This document shows, piece after piece, positions 25,003-37,300 of a stretch of DNA of 64,000 nucleotides. The stretch comes from Dallia pectoralis (lineage: Eukaryota; Chordata; Actinopteri; Esociformes; Umbridae), in NCBI GenBank assembly GCA_029465975.1, contig CM055728.1, positions 22,611,585 through 22,675,584 of the forward strand. The letters are read 5' to 3'. Position 1 is the first letter of the stretch, and every line of letters starts with the position of its first letter. A model generated the notes under the pieces. The model searched no databases. It was not told where the DNA came from and worked only from the letters and a program-made list of their open reading frames with translations. Both the position numbers and the translations under genes were made by a program.

Positions 25003-26014
25003 TCACTCCCTCCTGGACTTGTACTGTTTGATGAAGATTTTAGGTGCACTCCATCCCTCTGGGGCTTTTTTCAGTCCAGCTCGCATCCAGATTCTCTCCA
25101 GATCCTTCTCGAAGCGTTTCTTGAAACAAAAAACAGACAAGTATCACCATTAATGATCTCTGAAGGTAAACTAACAGTTTATAATGGTTTGAATGCATTG
25201 AGAACAGTATTACCATAACTGCATTAACGTGGCATCCTTTGCACAGCCTGCCTCCAGGGCCTCCAACACATAGCCCATGTATCCCACCAATCAGTCTTTC
25301 ACTACAGAGAGTTCTGCTACTGAGCAAACACTGGGACTGCTATGCGAGTACAACAAATAAGCACACAACACACTTCCTCTGATCGCCGGCTAAAACACTG
25401 ACCTGCTTTTTTTTCCTTCTGCCCTCCAGCACTCTCCTCCTCAGGAATTTGGTTCGCTTCATGAGTTTCTTGTACTTGTGCCTGTTCATCTTACGTCGTC
25501 TGATCTCCAGCACATTCTTACAGCTGAGCGGCGTCACAGAGCTTTCCTCTTCTAGGATGCAGAATCTTAATGGTGGCAAAACCTTGGTGTCCAACATCCT
25601 GTCACCTTCCTCCATGGGCAAAGTTGCCTCTAACAGGGGAGGGAGGGAGTAGCGCAGAGAGAGCCAGCTCTCCAGGGGGGACACTGACAGTTTACGGGGG
25701 ATAAGGTACTCATCCAGTTCTGGCTCCAAAGCCACCCAGCGTTGGGGAGGGTGTGTGTTGTCTGCTGCTGTCACATAGTTTCTAGGGTTTCCCAATAGAG
25801 AAGAGCAGCACGAGGGAAAGACGGGCAGTAGAGATTCACGCAATAACTGTCCTGAAGTCTGAAGTGCACCTGGGTATTAAGGGACAATATAGAGTTGTAA
25901 TTAATGTTCCAAGTAATAGCAACAGATATTGTGAATTATTGTTGTATTTTTTTTTTTTTTACCATTTGCTCTGCAGAGCCGACTGATGCGAGGGACCACC
26001 TTTGAGATAAACAT
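25003..26014 (-). CDS. aurkaip1: Aurora kinase A-interacting protein 1 / mitochondrial small-subunit ribosomal protein mS38
   Basis: Three coding exons, 25963-26014, 25403-25869 and 25003-25119, splice in phase to a 211-residue protein (human 199). The N-terminus MFISKVVPRISRLCRAN is basic and hydrophobic, like a mitochondrial presequence. The middle carries IPRKLSVSPLESWLSLRY, matching the conserved PRKMSVSPLESWL segment. The C-terminal half is very basic, with KNVLEIRRRKMNRHKYKKL and KFLRRRVLEGRRKKK, then FEKDLERIWMRAGLKKAPEGW and a short tail. This is the mS38 signature; the protein stabilises the mitoribosomal small-subunit head and is also named for binding Aurora A. A non-coding upstream exon probably ends at 26544 (GTAAGT donor), spliced to an acceptor at 26076. 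The gene lies next to mxra8 as in mammals. Confidence 0.93.
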
Positions 26015-26543
26015 GTCTACGATCGGAGTGTAAACATCTGCATTGAATGAGTCAATATGTTGCTCCAGTAGGGTCCTAAGAAATTAGATAAATAATAATT
26101 TACATGTAGAAGGGCAAAATTAGTAATGTTGACTATAGTTGGTTGATTACACAAGCGATTGGTATGATATAATTGCTGGTATAATTACAATAGACTTTTG
26201 AGTACTTCATGAAAGGCGCAAAAAAGCTTTATAGTATAAATTATACATTCGGTAGGTTCCAATTCTACGTTCAATTTAACTGACAAATACAATTTCGATT
26301 TTGTGGAAGCCAAAATCCTGAAAGGTTCGCTTCTCTGCTACTAGCTAACGTAGCTAACTCTTTACTGACGGTAGTAGTGTTGCAACTAGCTGTCATGCTA
26401 ACGACGCTACAATGTGTTACTCCGTTAAACACTTCACAACAAAAAGAACCAAAACAGTCGTAGCATCAACAATGCCGATATTGCAATTACTTAACACAAA
26501 CAATTAAATCGACAATTAGAATACTACTTCCGCAAGAACTTAC

Positions 26544-26630
26544 TTGACAGGCCAACGGAGCCAACATTAGCACCGGTTAGCAAAGACCTTCGTTTTCAAT
26601 GTGACTCCAAAAGAAAACTTCCGGTCCAGC
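26544..26630 (-). promoter_or_regulatory. aurkaip1: aurkaip1 5' UTR exon and core promoter with an ETS-like site
   Basis: A GTAAGT donor at 26538-26543 (minus strand) follows an untranslated first exon. About 70-80 bp upstream is CCGGAAGTT (26616-26624, minus strand), the ETS/NRF-2 core often found in promoters of mitochondrial genes. There is no TATA box. The exact start site is not resolved. Confidence 0.5.
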
Positions 26631-27590
26631 CAAAAACCTCTTCCTCTTTTCGATTTAATTGAGAGCTTTGTTCCACATTAGTAATTAAATAAATGTCCTC
26701 ATCATTTGTGCAACAGCAAATTTGTATTTCAAAAAATGTTCAAATTAATTTCTTATATTTTCCTTAATATTTGTATCTACACTACTATGAATAATTCTGA
26801 ATAACAGATGGGATAATTTTATAACCAAAGAAAGGTATTTTTGTATATTTTTTCTTTATCCTTTATTCTTTAACCGCACGGTTGACTTTTTTAACGATGA
26901 AATTGCTGTAATTAGAACTCGCAACTCCATTTTCAGCTGTTTGTCCGCATTTGCCTCATTGAATTGAGTGTGCAACGTCATTTATATCCACTGGGTGGGA
27001 GTGTTGTAGAAAGCTATTGTTGCTGAGGTAAGCTGAAACAAAACAGAAGGCGTCTTTGTTTTTTTAATTAACCTGGCGTCTCTCTTCAAACATAGCCTGC
27101 AAGTGACGCAAAAAGTTGAGGTGAGATTTTTTTTAAGATGATTTCGTGTTCTAGACCTCCTAATAGTTATATTTTTGTTGAATAATGACATAAACGTAAT
27201 GATAAGATATATCCTTATGTTAACTGAGAAAAAGTGGTTGACCGCTTGGTTAAGTTGCCCAGTTAGGGTAAACTGAACTTGAATGCTAGCTAGCTCAGCA
27301 ACGTGATCATATTAACTAGAATAGCCATCGCTACAGCTGCTTAGAAGGCTAGCTTCTGTTAAATAATCTGACAAATATAACATCTTTATGAGGCTGTAGT
27401 TTAATTGCTGGATGGACATATTTGTATTATATGCATTTCACACTTTAACATTTTCTTTCTCTTGTCTAATTTCTTAGTTGTGTGTTATTCAATGTGTCAT
27501 ACATAGTATGCAAAATATTTATTAGGATATGCAATTTTTTCTTAGAAATTTACACAGAACAAAATTATGAATGCAAACACTTTTGTTTTA
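26631..27590. other. Intergenic sequence upstream of aurkaip1
   Basis: AT-rich unique DNA between the aurkaip1 promoter and a Tc1 remnant. No exon of a neighbouring gene was recognised. Confidence 0.45.
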
Positions 27591-28130
27591 GCCTCCATTT
27601 TTCATGAGCTGAACTCAAAGATCTAAGATTATTTATAAGTACACAAAAGGCCTATGCCCCTCAAATATTGTTCACAAATCTCACAGGTTGGGCATATCAA
27701 GATGCTGATTAGACAGCATGATTATTGTACAGGTGTGCCTTAGGCTGTCCACAATAAAAGACAACTCTAAAATGTGCAGTTTTATCACACAGCACAATGC
27801 CACAGATATTGCAAGTTTGGAGGGAGCGTGCAATTGTCATGCTGACTGCAGGAATGTCCACCAGAGCTGTTGCTAGTGAATTGAATGTTCATTTCTCTAC
27901 CATAAGCCGCCGTCAAAGCCGTTTCAGAGAATTTGGCTGTACATCCAACCGGCCTCATATCCGCAGACCACTGAAGTTGCAAAAATGTAGACTTAGGAAC
28001 ACAATTTTAGTGTGACTGTTAAAGGGTTAAAAGTAGCCACGCTTTGCATTGATGGCGGCTTTGCACACTCTTGTCATTTTCTCAACCAGCATTATGAAGA
28101 TTACGCTGGATAATGAACATCATTGACTGA
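27590..28130 (+). mobile_element. Truncated chimeric Tc1-like element with the transposase N-terminus
   Basis: From 27797 the plus strand encodes MPQILQVWRERAIVMLTAGM and then MSTRAVASELNVHFSTISRR, the first helix-turn-helix of a Tc1 transposase, ending near RPHIRRPLK. The upstream sequence (cacaaaaggcctatgcccct, gtgccttaggctgtccacaa) resembles the 5' untranslated part of fish Tc1 copies. After about 27975 it switches to a different Tc1-end-like sequence (gctttgcacactcttgtcat ... tctcaaccagcattatgaag). The catalytic domain is absent. It looks like a fusion of two Tc1 fragments. Confidence 0.7.
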
Positions 28131-28335
28131 ATAAGTTACATAATTTCTTTATCAAGTATTCTCAATGTGCAATTTACAGTACATCATACTTTACTATAAC
28201 AAGAGGGAGGCATAATCCTTGCCTTCCTTGATATTGTGCTATATTTCATTGACTGGTTCTTGATTCTGCAACAGTCCATCAAACCGTGAAACCTTACAAT
28301 ACAACATTCTCAGACATTTGAATTAATCCAGGCTC

Positions 28336-28341
28336 TTTATT
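28336..28341 (-). terminator. rap1gap: Candidate rap1gap poly(A) signal AATAAA
   Basis: AATAAA on the minus strand, the most distal good signal before the Tc1 remnant. It would give a 3' UTR of about 3 kb (28320-31319). Position only; nearer signals are possible. Confidence 0.35.
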
Positions 28342-31319
28342 TAATATTTTGTCAATATTTACACATGAGCAAAAGATATGTACAAGTAACAATTAAAACA
28401 CAAATACAATAATTTGAACGGATGACAGTTTGAAGCAGTGTTTTCTAAATAACTGATCATTTATATTGTAATATCCTGATGAGGCAGTGCTAATAGTGCT
28501 CTACTAGACTTCCACCTTCAATATGAGCGTCACAAAAGCACAGCAACTTAAAGACGGCAATACAAGTCTACACCACTTGGGGGCACCATCCCTCTGCTGT
28601 TTTGGTCCGTACTGGAGTAAAGACAAAGATAATATTATGTGTTATGAGTAGTAGCTGTATCCGCAGAAAACATCATTCATATCTGAAAAAATTAAAAACG
28701 ATAATAATCAGAAATAAGTACGTTTCAGTAATCTTCCCATATTGATACGGTTGTTTCGCCTCCTCAAATATGAAGAGTTAATGACTCATTTATATTTAAT
28801 TCTGCTCGGGTCCATGTGGCACAGTTATGTAAGTGAGGAGGTGCCTTCACTTATAGTGCTCTACTTTTAGAGGCAGATGGTGGTTGGCCCATCAAATAAC
28901 TTATTTATAGGACATTCTTTCAATAGTTTCATTCAGCACAGACAGAGTATGAAGAAGTATATAGTTGGCTACAGTTTCTTTTTATTGTTTGACAGACACA
29001 ATAGTTATGATGGCTTTTGGAACAGTGATGTAGCTAGATAAACCCTGGGAGGTAATGCCAAAGCATAAATGGCATCTTTATGTACAGTACGTCATCTCTG
29101 TGCAGGTTCCTATGGCAGGACATGACCATGTAACAGGCCTTATCAAAACATAGAGATGTAAACATTAAATAATATCCAAAATGTAGAAGAATATAAAATC
29201 CCTCAGGGCAGTTTTATATATCTGTCATCTGTTCAAAGTTTATTCTTCATTAAACTTCAATTGATATGTGTATCCTTTCATCATATAGTTGTCAGCTTAG
29301 TCATCATATGGGGACACAACATCACCTTTTTATCCTTTTCAACTTAGCAGTCAGTGGGATAGTTTCATTCTGAAACTAACTTCCAAATCGACCTTGAAAT
29401 TACAAATATTCCCTTAACTTTTCAACACTCAACAAAATAAACAGCATTGTATGTATAATGATAAACTGTAATACACTTAGAAATGTCATTGTTAGACTAC
29501 AGTAAATCTGGAGTGTAGTGTCAACAGGGTGAGCAGACTGAACAAACTTTAAGATTTAGATATTTCTCTATCATCAAAAATGAGGAATTTCAATAAATTA
29601 CTATTATAATTATTGTATAATAAACAGGCCAATCATTGTGTCCCATCTCACTCTGAAATAAATTAATACAAACACATTTTCCAGCCGGTTCCGCAGCATT
29701 GTGTCAAGCAAAGCAGAATGACCAGCAAACTGGCTTCGTGATTCAATAGGGTTATAAATTCCCGCTGTAGTCATCAACACATCTCCTTATACCTCACCTC
29801 CACAACCTGATTAATACACAACAGGATAGAGCTACCTCAGAAGTCAGAAAGTGCAAAGCTGAAATTGATAGATAGATAGTTTACCATTAGAAAAACATAT
29901 GGTGGTTCACAGGATAAATCAGTACCAGTTAAAAATCCTATGTGCAAAATACAGTTGGAAACATAAAGTGAACTTCCCCATAAAATCTTAATCTATTCCA
30001 TAACCAGTTACTAGCTGATTCTGGCCATGTTGTTAAGGGTATAAATAATAATGAGTGTATAGTACTAATAAACATATAGAAGAATAGTATTTTGTGACCT
30101 AAGGTGGTCGAGCAGTTAATGACGCACCACTGGTACACGTATACCACAGTAGCATGGGTTCGATTCTGGCAAACTGCTATTTCCGTACTCTCTCCTCTGT
30201 CTTTCACCTTTCTCTCCCTTACTCAAAAAAGCAAAAAAAATGCACAAAAATAACTTACCTAAACTGTATTTCTAAAGTTTAAGGCTATTTCCATTCTTTG
30301 TTGTTACATATCTTCATTTACAGTTTGAGCTGGTGAGACTTGAAGTACAGTATATATTGAGATGGCAATATCCCACTTATTAAATATTAAGAAGAAAATA
30401 TTTGCTCCTTCTTGGTGCAACTGTTTTTGGCTGTACAGACAAATTACAATCCTCACCTGAAAAATCACTAGCACATACAACTGTATTCAACATAACTCAC
30501 AATTATTTAAAAAACACAGCTTTGTTGTTGGAAATATGGCAAACTATAAAAGAAAACGGGTTCAATGGAAATATATAGATATTTTTCAGGCAATGCTATT
30601 ATCACTATACTGTACAATCCATGACAACACGACATGCCCCGTCAGAAGGTCCCTGGCAGAGTCATTGGCACAGTCATTATTACCCTGTGTGATCCACACG
30701 TGAACGCACAGTGAATTAGACCTCAACAGAACTCAACCAAAAGTACCATTTGTTCATTGGGACAAAAACGATTTACTGGCAGCGAAAGTTGTCTTCCAAA
30801 ACAAAAAACTAGGCAGTAGACGTGTGTACAGATAGACAGGCAGAGGACTGAGCAAAAAGTAACAACGCCTCTGTGTATCACTTCCTCTCCCGGCACGGCG
30901 AGCCACCATCAACGCAACCGCTGGGGCTTCTGGGAAGAGCTAGACTGGCCTCACTGACCAGCAGACGTACCAAGCTTCTTCATTGCCATCGTTTGTCAGA
31001 GCGGAAGCCTGCCTTCTCCTCGTCTCCCGGAAGGTTTTGGTCTTATGGGAATGCTTTAGGAAGCGAAGTGTTGAGATAGAATCATCATAGGTCTCACATT
31101 GTGCAGTAAATGCATTAGGAGTGCAAGACGTGTGTGTTAAATAACACTTGATATGTACATTGTAGACTATATACAATACAAATACTAACAATAGTAATAT
31201 TATACCATATGATAAATTGCACCAGATAAGATCACTTATCCATAGAAAAAAAACATTTGAAAAGAGACAGTTGGACTAACCTGCAGATGGACATCCAGGA
31301 ACTAACCCGTTGGGATAGG
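28342..31319 (-). other. rap1gap: Putative rap1gap 3' UTR
   Basis: About 3 kb of unique AT-rich DNA downstream of the proposed rap1gap stop. It has no convincing conserved exon and contains one SINE. An alternative terminal exon at 30940-31092 is considered under the rejected items. Confidence 0.4.
30095..30241 (+). mobile_element. tRNA-derived SINE
   Basis: The head reads like a tRNA gene: an A-box-like segment ggtggtcgagcagttaatg (about 30103-30121) and a B box ggttcgattct (30158-30168). A pyrimidine-rich tail of ctctctcctctgtctttcac type follows and ends in an A-rich 3' end (to 30240). It does not fold as an intact tRNA (no matched acceptor stem is evident). Such SINEs are transcribed by Pol III from the internal boxes. 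It is antisense to rap1gap. Confidence 0.6.
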
Positions 31320-31328
31320 CTAACAGTT
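31320..31328 (-). other. rap1gap: Proposed terminal coding segment of rap1gap (NC stop)
   Basis: A strong acceptor, tttgctttccctgtctag, precedes AAC TGT TAG. It is in phase with exon 32203-32282, so the protein would end DHQSSSNC. The mammalian protein also ends in cysteine, as I recall it. The short coding length makes this a moderate call. Confidence 0.55.
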
Positions 31329-34300
31329 CTAGACAGGGAAAGCAAACAGACAGAAGAACATAGAAAGCAAGAAAGATTTACACCCAAATTACACCAGTCA
31401 CAGCAGTGACAATACAACAGTGGTACCAGTCACAGCAGGATCGCAGCAGTGACAATACAAAAGTGGTACCAGTCACAGCAGGATCACAGCAGTGACAATA
31501 CAACAGTGACAGCAGGATCACAGCAGTGACAATACAACAGTGGTACCAGTCACAACAGGATCACAGCAGTGACAATACAACAGTGGTACCAGTCACAACA
31601 GGATCACAGCAGTGACAATACAACAGTGGTACCAGTGACAGCAGGATCACAGCAGTGACAATACAACAGTGGTACCAGTCACAACAGGATCACAGCAGTG
31701 ACAATACAACAGTGGTACCAGTCACAGCAGGATCACAGCAGTGACAACACAACAGTGGTACCAGTGACAGCAGGATCACAGCAGTGACAATACAACAGTG
31801 GTACCAGTCACAACAGGATCACAGCAGTGACAATACAACAGTGGTACCAGTCACAGCAGGATCACAGCAGTGACAACACAACAGTGGTACCAGTGACAGC
31901 AGGATCACAGCAGTGACAACACAACAGTGGTACCAGTCACAGCAGGATCACAGCAGTGACAATACAACAGTGGTACCAGTGACAGCAGGATCACAGCAGT
32001 GACAACACAACAGTGGTACCAGTGACAGCAGGATCACAGCAGTGACAATACAACAGGGTACCAGTCACAACAGGATCACAGCAGTGACAATACAACAGTG
32101 GTACCAGTCACAACAGGATCACAGCAGTGACAATACAACAGTGGTACCAGTCAGTTTGGTCCTTTGTATTAGACAGTAGAGCCAGTATGGATGACATCTT
32201 ACCGATGATGACTGATGATCCTGTGGCCGATCCAGTTTGATCCGGATATCTGACCCTTTACCCCCATCCGTTTTACCAGGACCTGGATAATAAAAAACAA
32301 CACTTACACTTGCGACACTACAGTTATGAACCCGGACCAGGATATACTGGAAGAGGCATCCTTCTATGAAGTACTAGGGATATAAATCAGACATCTTTAC
32401 AATCATCAGCTGGCAAGTGTACCGGGTAGCATAAGTGCATAAATAAAACACAATATTTTATTAAGCTCTCTCTGTTAATCCTGGCAGGTCTTCAGCACCC
32501 ACAGTAACTTAATGATACCTAATACCCGATTTATTGTACATACACCCCACCCACCCAGACCCATATATACCTTATACACTCTTTATTGTACATATACCCC
32601 ACCCACCCAGACCCATATATACCTTATACACTCTTTATTGTACATATACCCCACCCACCCATATATACCTTATACACTCTTTATTGTACATATACCCCAC
32701 CCACCCAGACCTATTCATACCTTATACACTCTTTATTGTATATATACCCCACCCACCCATGCTCATATATATACCTTATCCACTCTTTATTGTACATATA
32801 CCCCACCCACCCATATATACCTTATACACTCTTTATTGTACATATACCCCACCCACCCAGACCCATATATACCTTATACACTCTTTATTGTACATATACC
32901 CCACCCAGACCCATATATACCTTATACACTCTTTATTGTACATATACCCCACCCACCCATATATACCTTATACACTCTTTATTGTACATATACCCCACCC
33001 ACCCAGACCTATTCATACCTTATACACTCTTTATTGTATATATACCCCACCCACCCATGCTCATATATATACCTTATCCACTCTTTATTGTACATATACC
33101 CCACCCACCCATATATACCTTATACACTCTTTATTGTACATATACCCCACCCACCCATATATACCTTATACACTCTTTATTGTATATATACCCCACCCAC
33201 CCAGGCCCATATATACCTTATACACTCTTTATTGTACATACACCCCACCCACCCATATATACCTTATACACTCTTTATTGTACATATACCCCACCCACCC
33301 AGGCCCATATATACCTTATACACTCTTTATTGTACATACACCCCACCCACCCATATATACCTTATACACTTTATTGTACATATACCCCACCCACCCAGGC
33401 CCATATATACCTTATACACTCTTTATTGTATATATACCCCACCCACCCAGGCCCATATATACCTTATACACTCTTTATTGTACATACACCCCACCCACCC
33501 ATGCTCATATATATACCTTATCCACTCTTTATTGTACATATACCCCACCCACCCATATATACCTTATCCACTCTTTATTGTACATATACCCCACCCATCC
33601 AGACCCATATATACCTTATACACTCTTTATTGTACATATACCCCACCCAGACCCATATATACCTTATACACTCTTTATTGTACATATACCCCACCCAGAC
33701 CCATATATACCTTATACACTCTTTATTGTACATATACCCCACCCAGACTAAAATATACCTTATACACTCTTTATTGTACATATACCCCACCCACCCAGAC
33801 TAATATATACCTTATACACTCTTTATTGTACATATACCCCACCCACCCAGACTAATATATACCTTATACACTCTTTATTGTACATACACCCCACCCAGAC
33901 CTATTCATACCTTATCCACTCTTTATTGTACATATACCCCACCCACCCAGACCTATTCATACCTTATACACTCTTTATTGTACATATACCCCACCCACCC
34001 AGACCTATTCATACCTTATACACTCTTTATTGTACATATACCCCACCCACCCAGACCTATTCATACCTTATACACTCTTTATTGTACATATACCCCACCC
34101 ACCCAGACCTATTCATACCTTATACACTCTTTATTGTACATATACCCCACCCAGGCCCATATATACCTTATACACTTTTATTATACATATACCCCACCCA
34201 GGCCCTCCTGTCACCTGGTGAGCTGCCTCTGCTGGTGGTGCTTGTCGTGCTGCTCATGCTGTCCTCCAGCCACGTGTTGTAGGTTAAGGAGTCCCGCTTG

Positions 34301-37300
34301 TGGGGCGTCCCAGCTGAAGAGAGGCTCTCCTAGAGAACACACAGGAAAAAGGTTAGAGAGCCAAAACATGTGCACGGATATAATGTGAGCACACACGCAC
34401 TCAGTCAGTTACCATGCCGGTGTCATAGTCCTCCGTGGCCTCCGTCTCGTTCTCCTCCACCACACTGGCAAAGCTGCTGGCATTGGAGGAGGAGCGGGAA
34501 AGGTCATGACCCTCAGGGATGGATGGAGCTCTGGTGTTACAAAGAGAGAACCTACACTCTGAGTGAGTCAGCCGTCCAACCTGGGACTGAACCACACAAA
34601 ACCTGCACACTGTACACGCTGCCTGGTTGAACAGGTCAAGTCCACTCACATGTTCTTCGTCGTGGCCACCTCCGGCGAGCTCGGATTAGAGGAGTTTTCA
34701 GACTTGGGGTCCTGGGAGACGTGGCCGCTGTCAGGGGTCTTCTGTGTGCCAGATGAACACTCCCTACTGTTCTGAAGGCTGCTGAGCGGGGAGGGGACAA
34801 GGCTGAATATGGGGGGCAGGGGGGTACACCCAAAGGGCCGGGGTAATAGATTCAGGGGCGGGGTCAGGACATTAAAACTAGCACATCCACATACACGTCT
34901 CTGTCTTCGGCAATATGACTCCATGTCCATGCTTACATTTTCTCGTGGACTTCCTGGATGTTCTCAATACCAATGGCACTGCTACGTCTAGAGCTGAAGG
35001 GACCAGACTTCTTTCTGGTCGGGCTCTTCCCAGGAATGATCAAAGACTGACAGGTCAGGGAGAAAACAAGCAGTTAGCACCCTGAGCCTCTCTATACTAT
35101 CTATTCACTATTAAGCACATTGTTTTGCTGTGTATGTTTGTTAGTCTACAGTGTGTCATGTTAAGTCAGTCATCGAACGTTCATTTCACACCGGTGTGCC
35201 ACAGCTAGAGAATAATGCTACGGCAACCCAAAATGAATTATGACGTGGATTATAATTAATGGAGCATTTTGGTAGGAACATATATACAGTGATGAGCCCA
35301 AACATTATGACCACCTAATATGCTGTTGGTTGTTTGTGTTTATTTTGTCCTACATCCAACAGGTTGACTACGAGAATTGATTGTTTGCTTAAAAACAAAT
35401 CTTCCCAGACCTTGACCTGTGCCCTTGTTTGGAGATCAGTAATGTAATTCTCTTCACCTGTGAGTGGTCATAATTTTTTGGCTCATTAATGTATATTTTG
35501 TAAGGAAATATCAGTCGGACATCTCAGTGGAAATTCTGGAAAGCCTATTTTAACCATAGCAGGAAAGATACCCTGCAACATGAGATCCTACTCCTGCATG
35601 TTATACAGGATATCATCACTTGGTAAGTGCCATGGCTTGAAGGTAGGGTGACAATATTCACTATGAATCGTGAGTCTGTAAAAGTCCTCAATGCGGAAAA
35701 TACAAGATGTTCTCTCTCGACTAGGAGTGAACTAAATTATTATGTGGAGGGACGGTACTCATGCCTTCAAGTTAGATAAGATAACATTAGAATATGCACT
35801 TTGAGCGTCAAGCCCCTGTGTCGAGAGGAGAGCAGAGGAAAGGAGAACAGAGGAGAAGAGAGAAAAGGAGAACAGAGGAAAGAAGAGGAGAGCAGAGAAA
35901 AGAAGAGCAGAGGAAAGGAGAGCAGAAGAAAGAAGAGCAGAGGAAAGGAGAGAAGAGGAGAATAGAGCAGAGGAAAGGAGAGAAGAGCAGAGGAAAGGAG
36001 AGCAGAGGAAAGGAGAGAAGAGCAGAGGAAAGGAGAGAAGAGCAGAGGAAAGGAGAGAAGAGCAGAGGAAAGGAGAGAAGAGCAGAGGAAAGAAGGAGAG
36101 GAGAGGAGAACAGAGGAAAGGAGAGCAGAGGAGATGAAAGATGGGTTTCAGCGCTACAGGGCTTATCTCTAAAACGGGCTTTCTGACTGAGCGCTTTGTT
36201 CACTCAATCTCTTTGTAAGCTTTCAAAAAAAAGGATTTGAAAATAGCTTTTATCTTATATGGGCCTCAAAGACCTTCAGGATCATTTTATGTTTTCTTTT
36301 TTGGTGGATGTTCTCAAAAAACATTACTGTTCATAATTTGGAATAATTGGAGAATTAGCGAAACAAAGATGTTGAGTACTAAACATGCAATGACTACTGC
36401 ACACTTGTGAAGAGATAGCGACACAAAATCCAATGATGATCAACCAAAAACATATGGAAGACAACAGAAAAGGCAATGGGGAGCTCTAAGCATTAAACTG
36501 ACCCTTGACCCCTAGGCAGCCATAAAAAAATTTGGCAAAAATGTATTTAAATCTGTGATTACATGGATTAAAGATTTATGCAAAGGCAAGTGATTTCACT
36601 CGGTAAAATTGGTGCTTATGTATGGAAGCGTTCTCCAGATAATAGAAATCGCACTTTTCCATAAATGGTTTGAGTATCTTCTGGAATACTTATGTTCACT
36701 GATAAACCACAGGTGGAGTTTTGGTCTCAATGCTGTAGAGTCATGCAGCAAAACAACAGACGGAAAAAAGACATGAAGTGGAGAGGGAGTATTTGAAATC
36801 AGATATAAACCTCTTCTATTGTTCCTATGCCTATGGCACTGCCTCGACGTCCATATTTACTGGGACTTTTCCCTGGGACAAGCAATGACTGAGTCATACA
36901 GAGAGAGAGGGAGAGAGAGAGGGAGGGGAGGAGAGACAAAAACACAATGTGATTACATGCAGCAAGTTATGTAAATAAAAAAAGACATTAAAGCACACAA
37001 TAAAGCTGGAGTTTACAAATGAATTCACAGTTCTAACTAGAGAGAGACGTGGGGCTCATGGCACAGTTAGTGTTCTAACTAGAGACACTTGGGGCTCATG
37101 GCACAGTTAGTGTTCTAACTAGAGAGACTTGGGGCTCATGGCACAGTTAGTGTTCTAACTAGAGACACTTGGGGCTCATGGCACAGTTAGTGTTCTAACT
37201 AGAGACACTTGGGGCTCATGGCACAGTTAGTGTTCTAACTAGAGACACTTGGGGCTCATGGCACAGTTAGTGTTCTAACTAGAGAGACTTGGGGCTCATG

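Noticed and set aside
25449..25652. Plus-strand open frame of 67 codons
   Set aside because: Antisense shadow of the aurkaip1 second coding exon.
27797..28015. A working transposase gene
   Set aside because: Only the DNA-binding N-terminus remains; the catalytic domain is missing.
30095..30200. A tRNA gene
   Set aside because: Only A- and B-box-like motifs are present; there is no matched acceptor stem, and a pyrimidine and A-rich tail follows, as in a SINE.
30940..31092. Alternative last exon of rap1gap encoding 50 residues ending SVRPV
   Set aside because: It is in phase with the previous exon, but its acceptor has a poor pyrimidine tract and the peptide matches nothing. The short NC-stop end at 31320-31328 has a much better acceptor and a plausible C-terminal cysteine.
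32512..33855. 447-codon open frame with TYTPPTH-type repeats
   Set aside because: Entirely within the 52-bp minisatellite; all three frames are open because the unit has no stop on the plus strand. It is antisense to a rap1gap intron.
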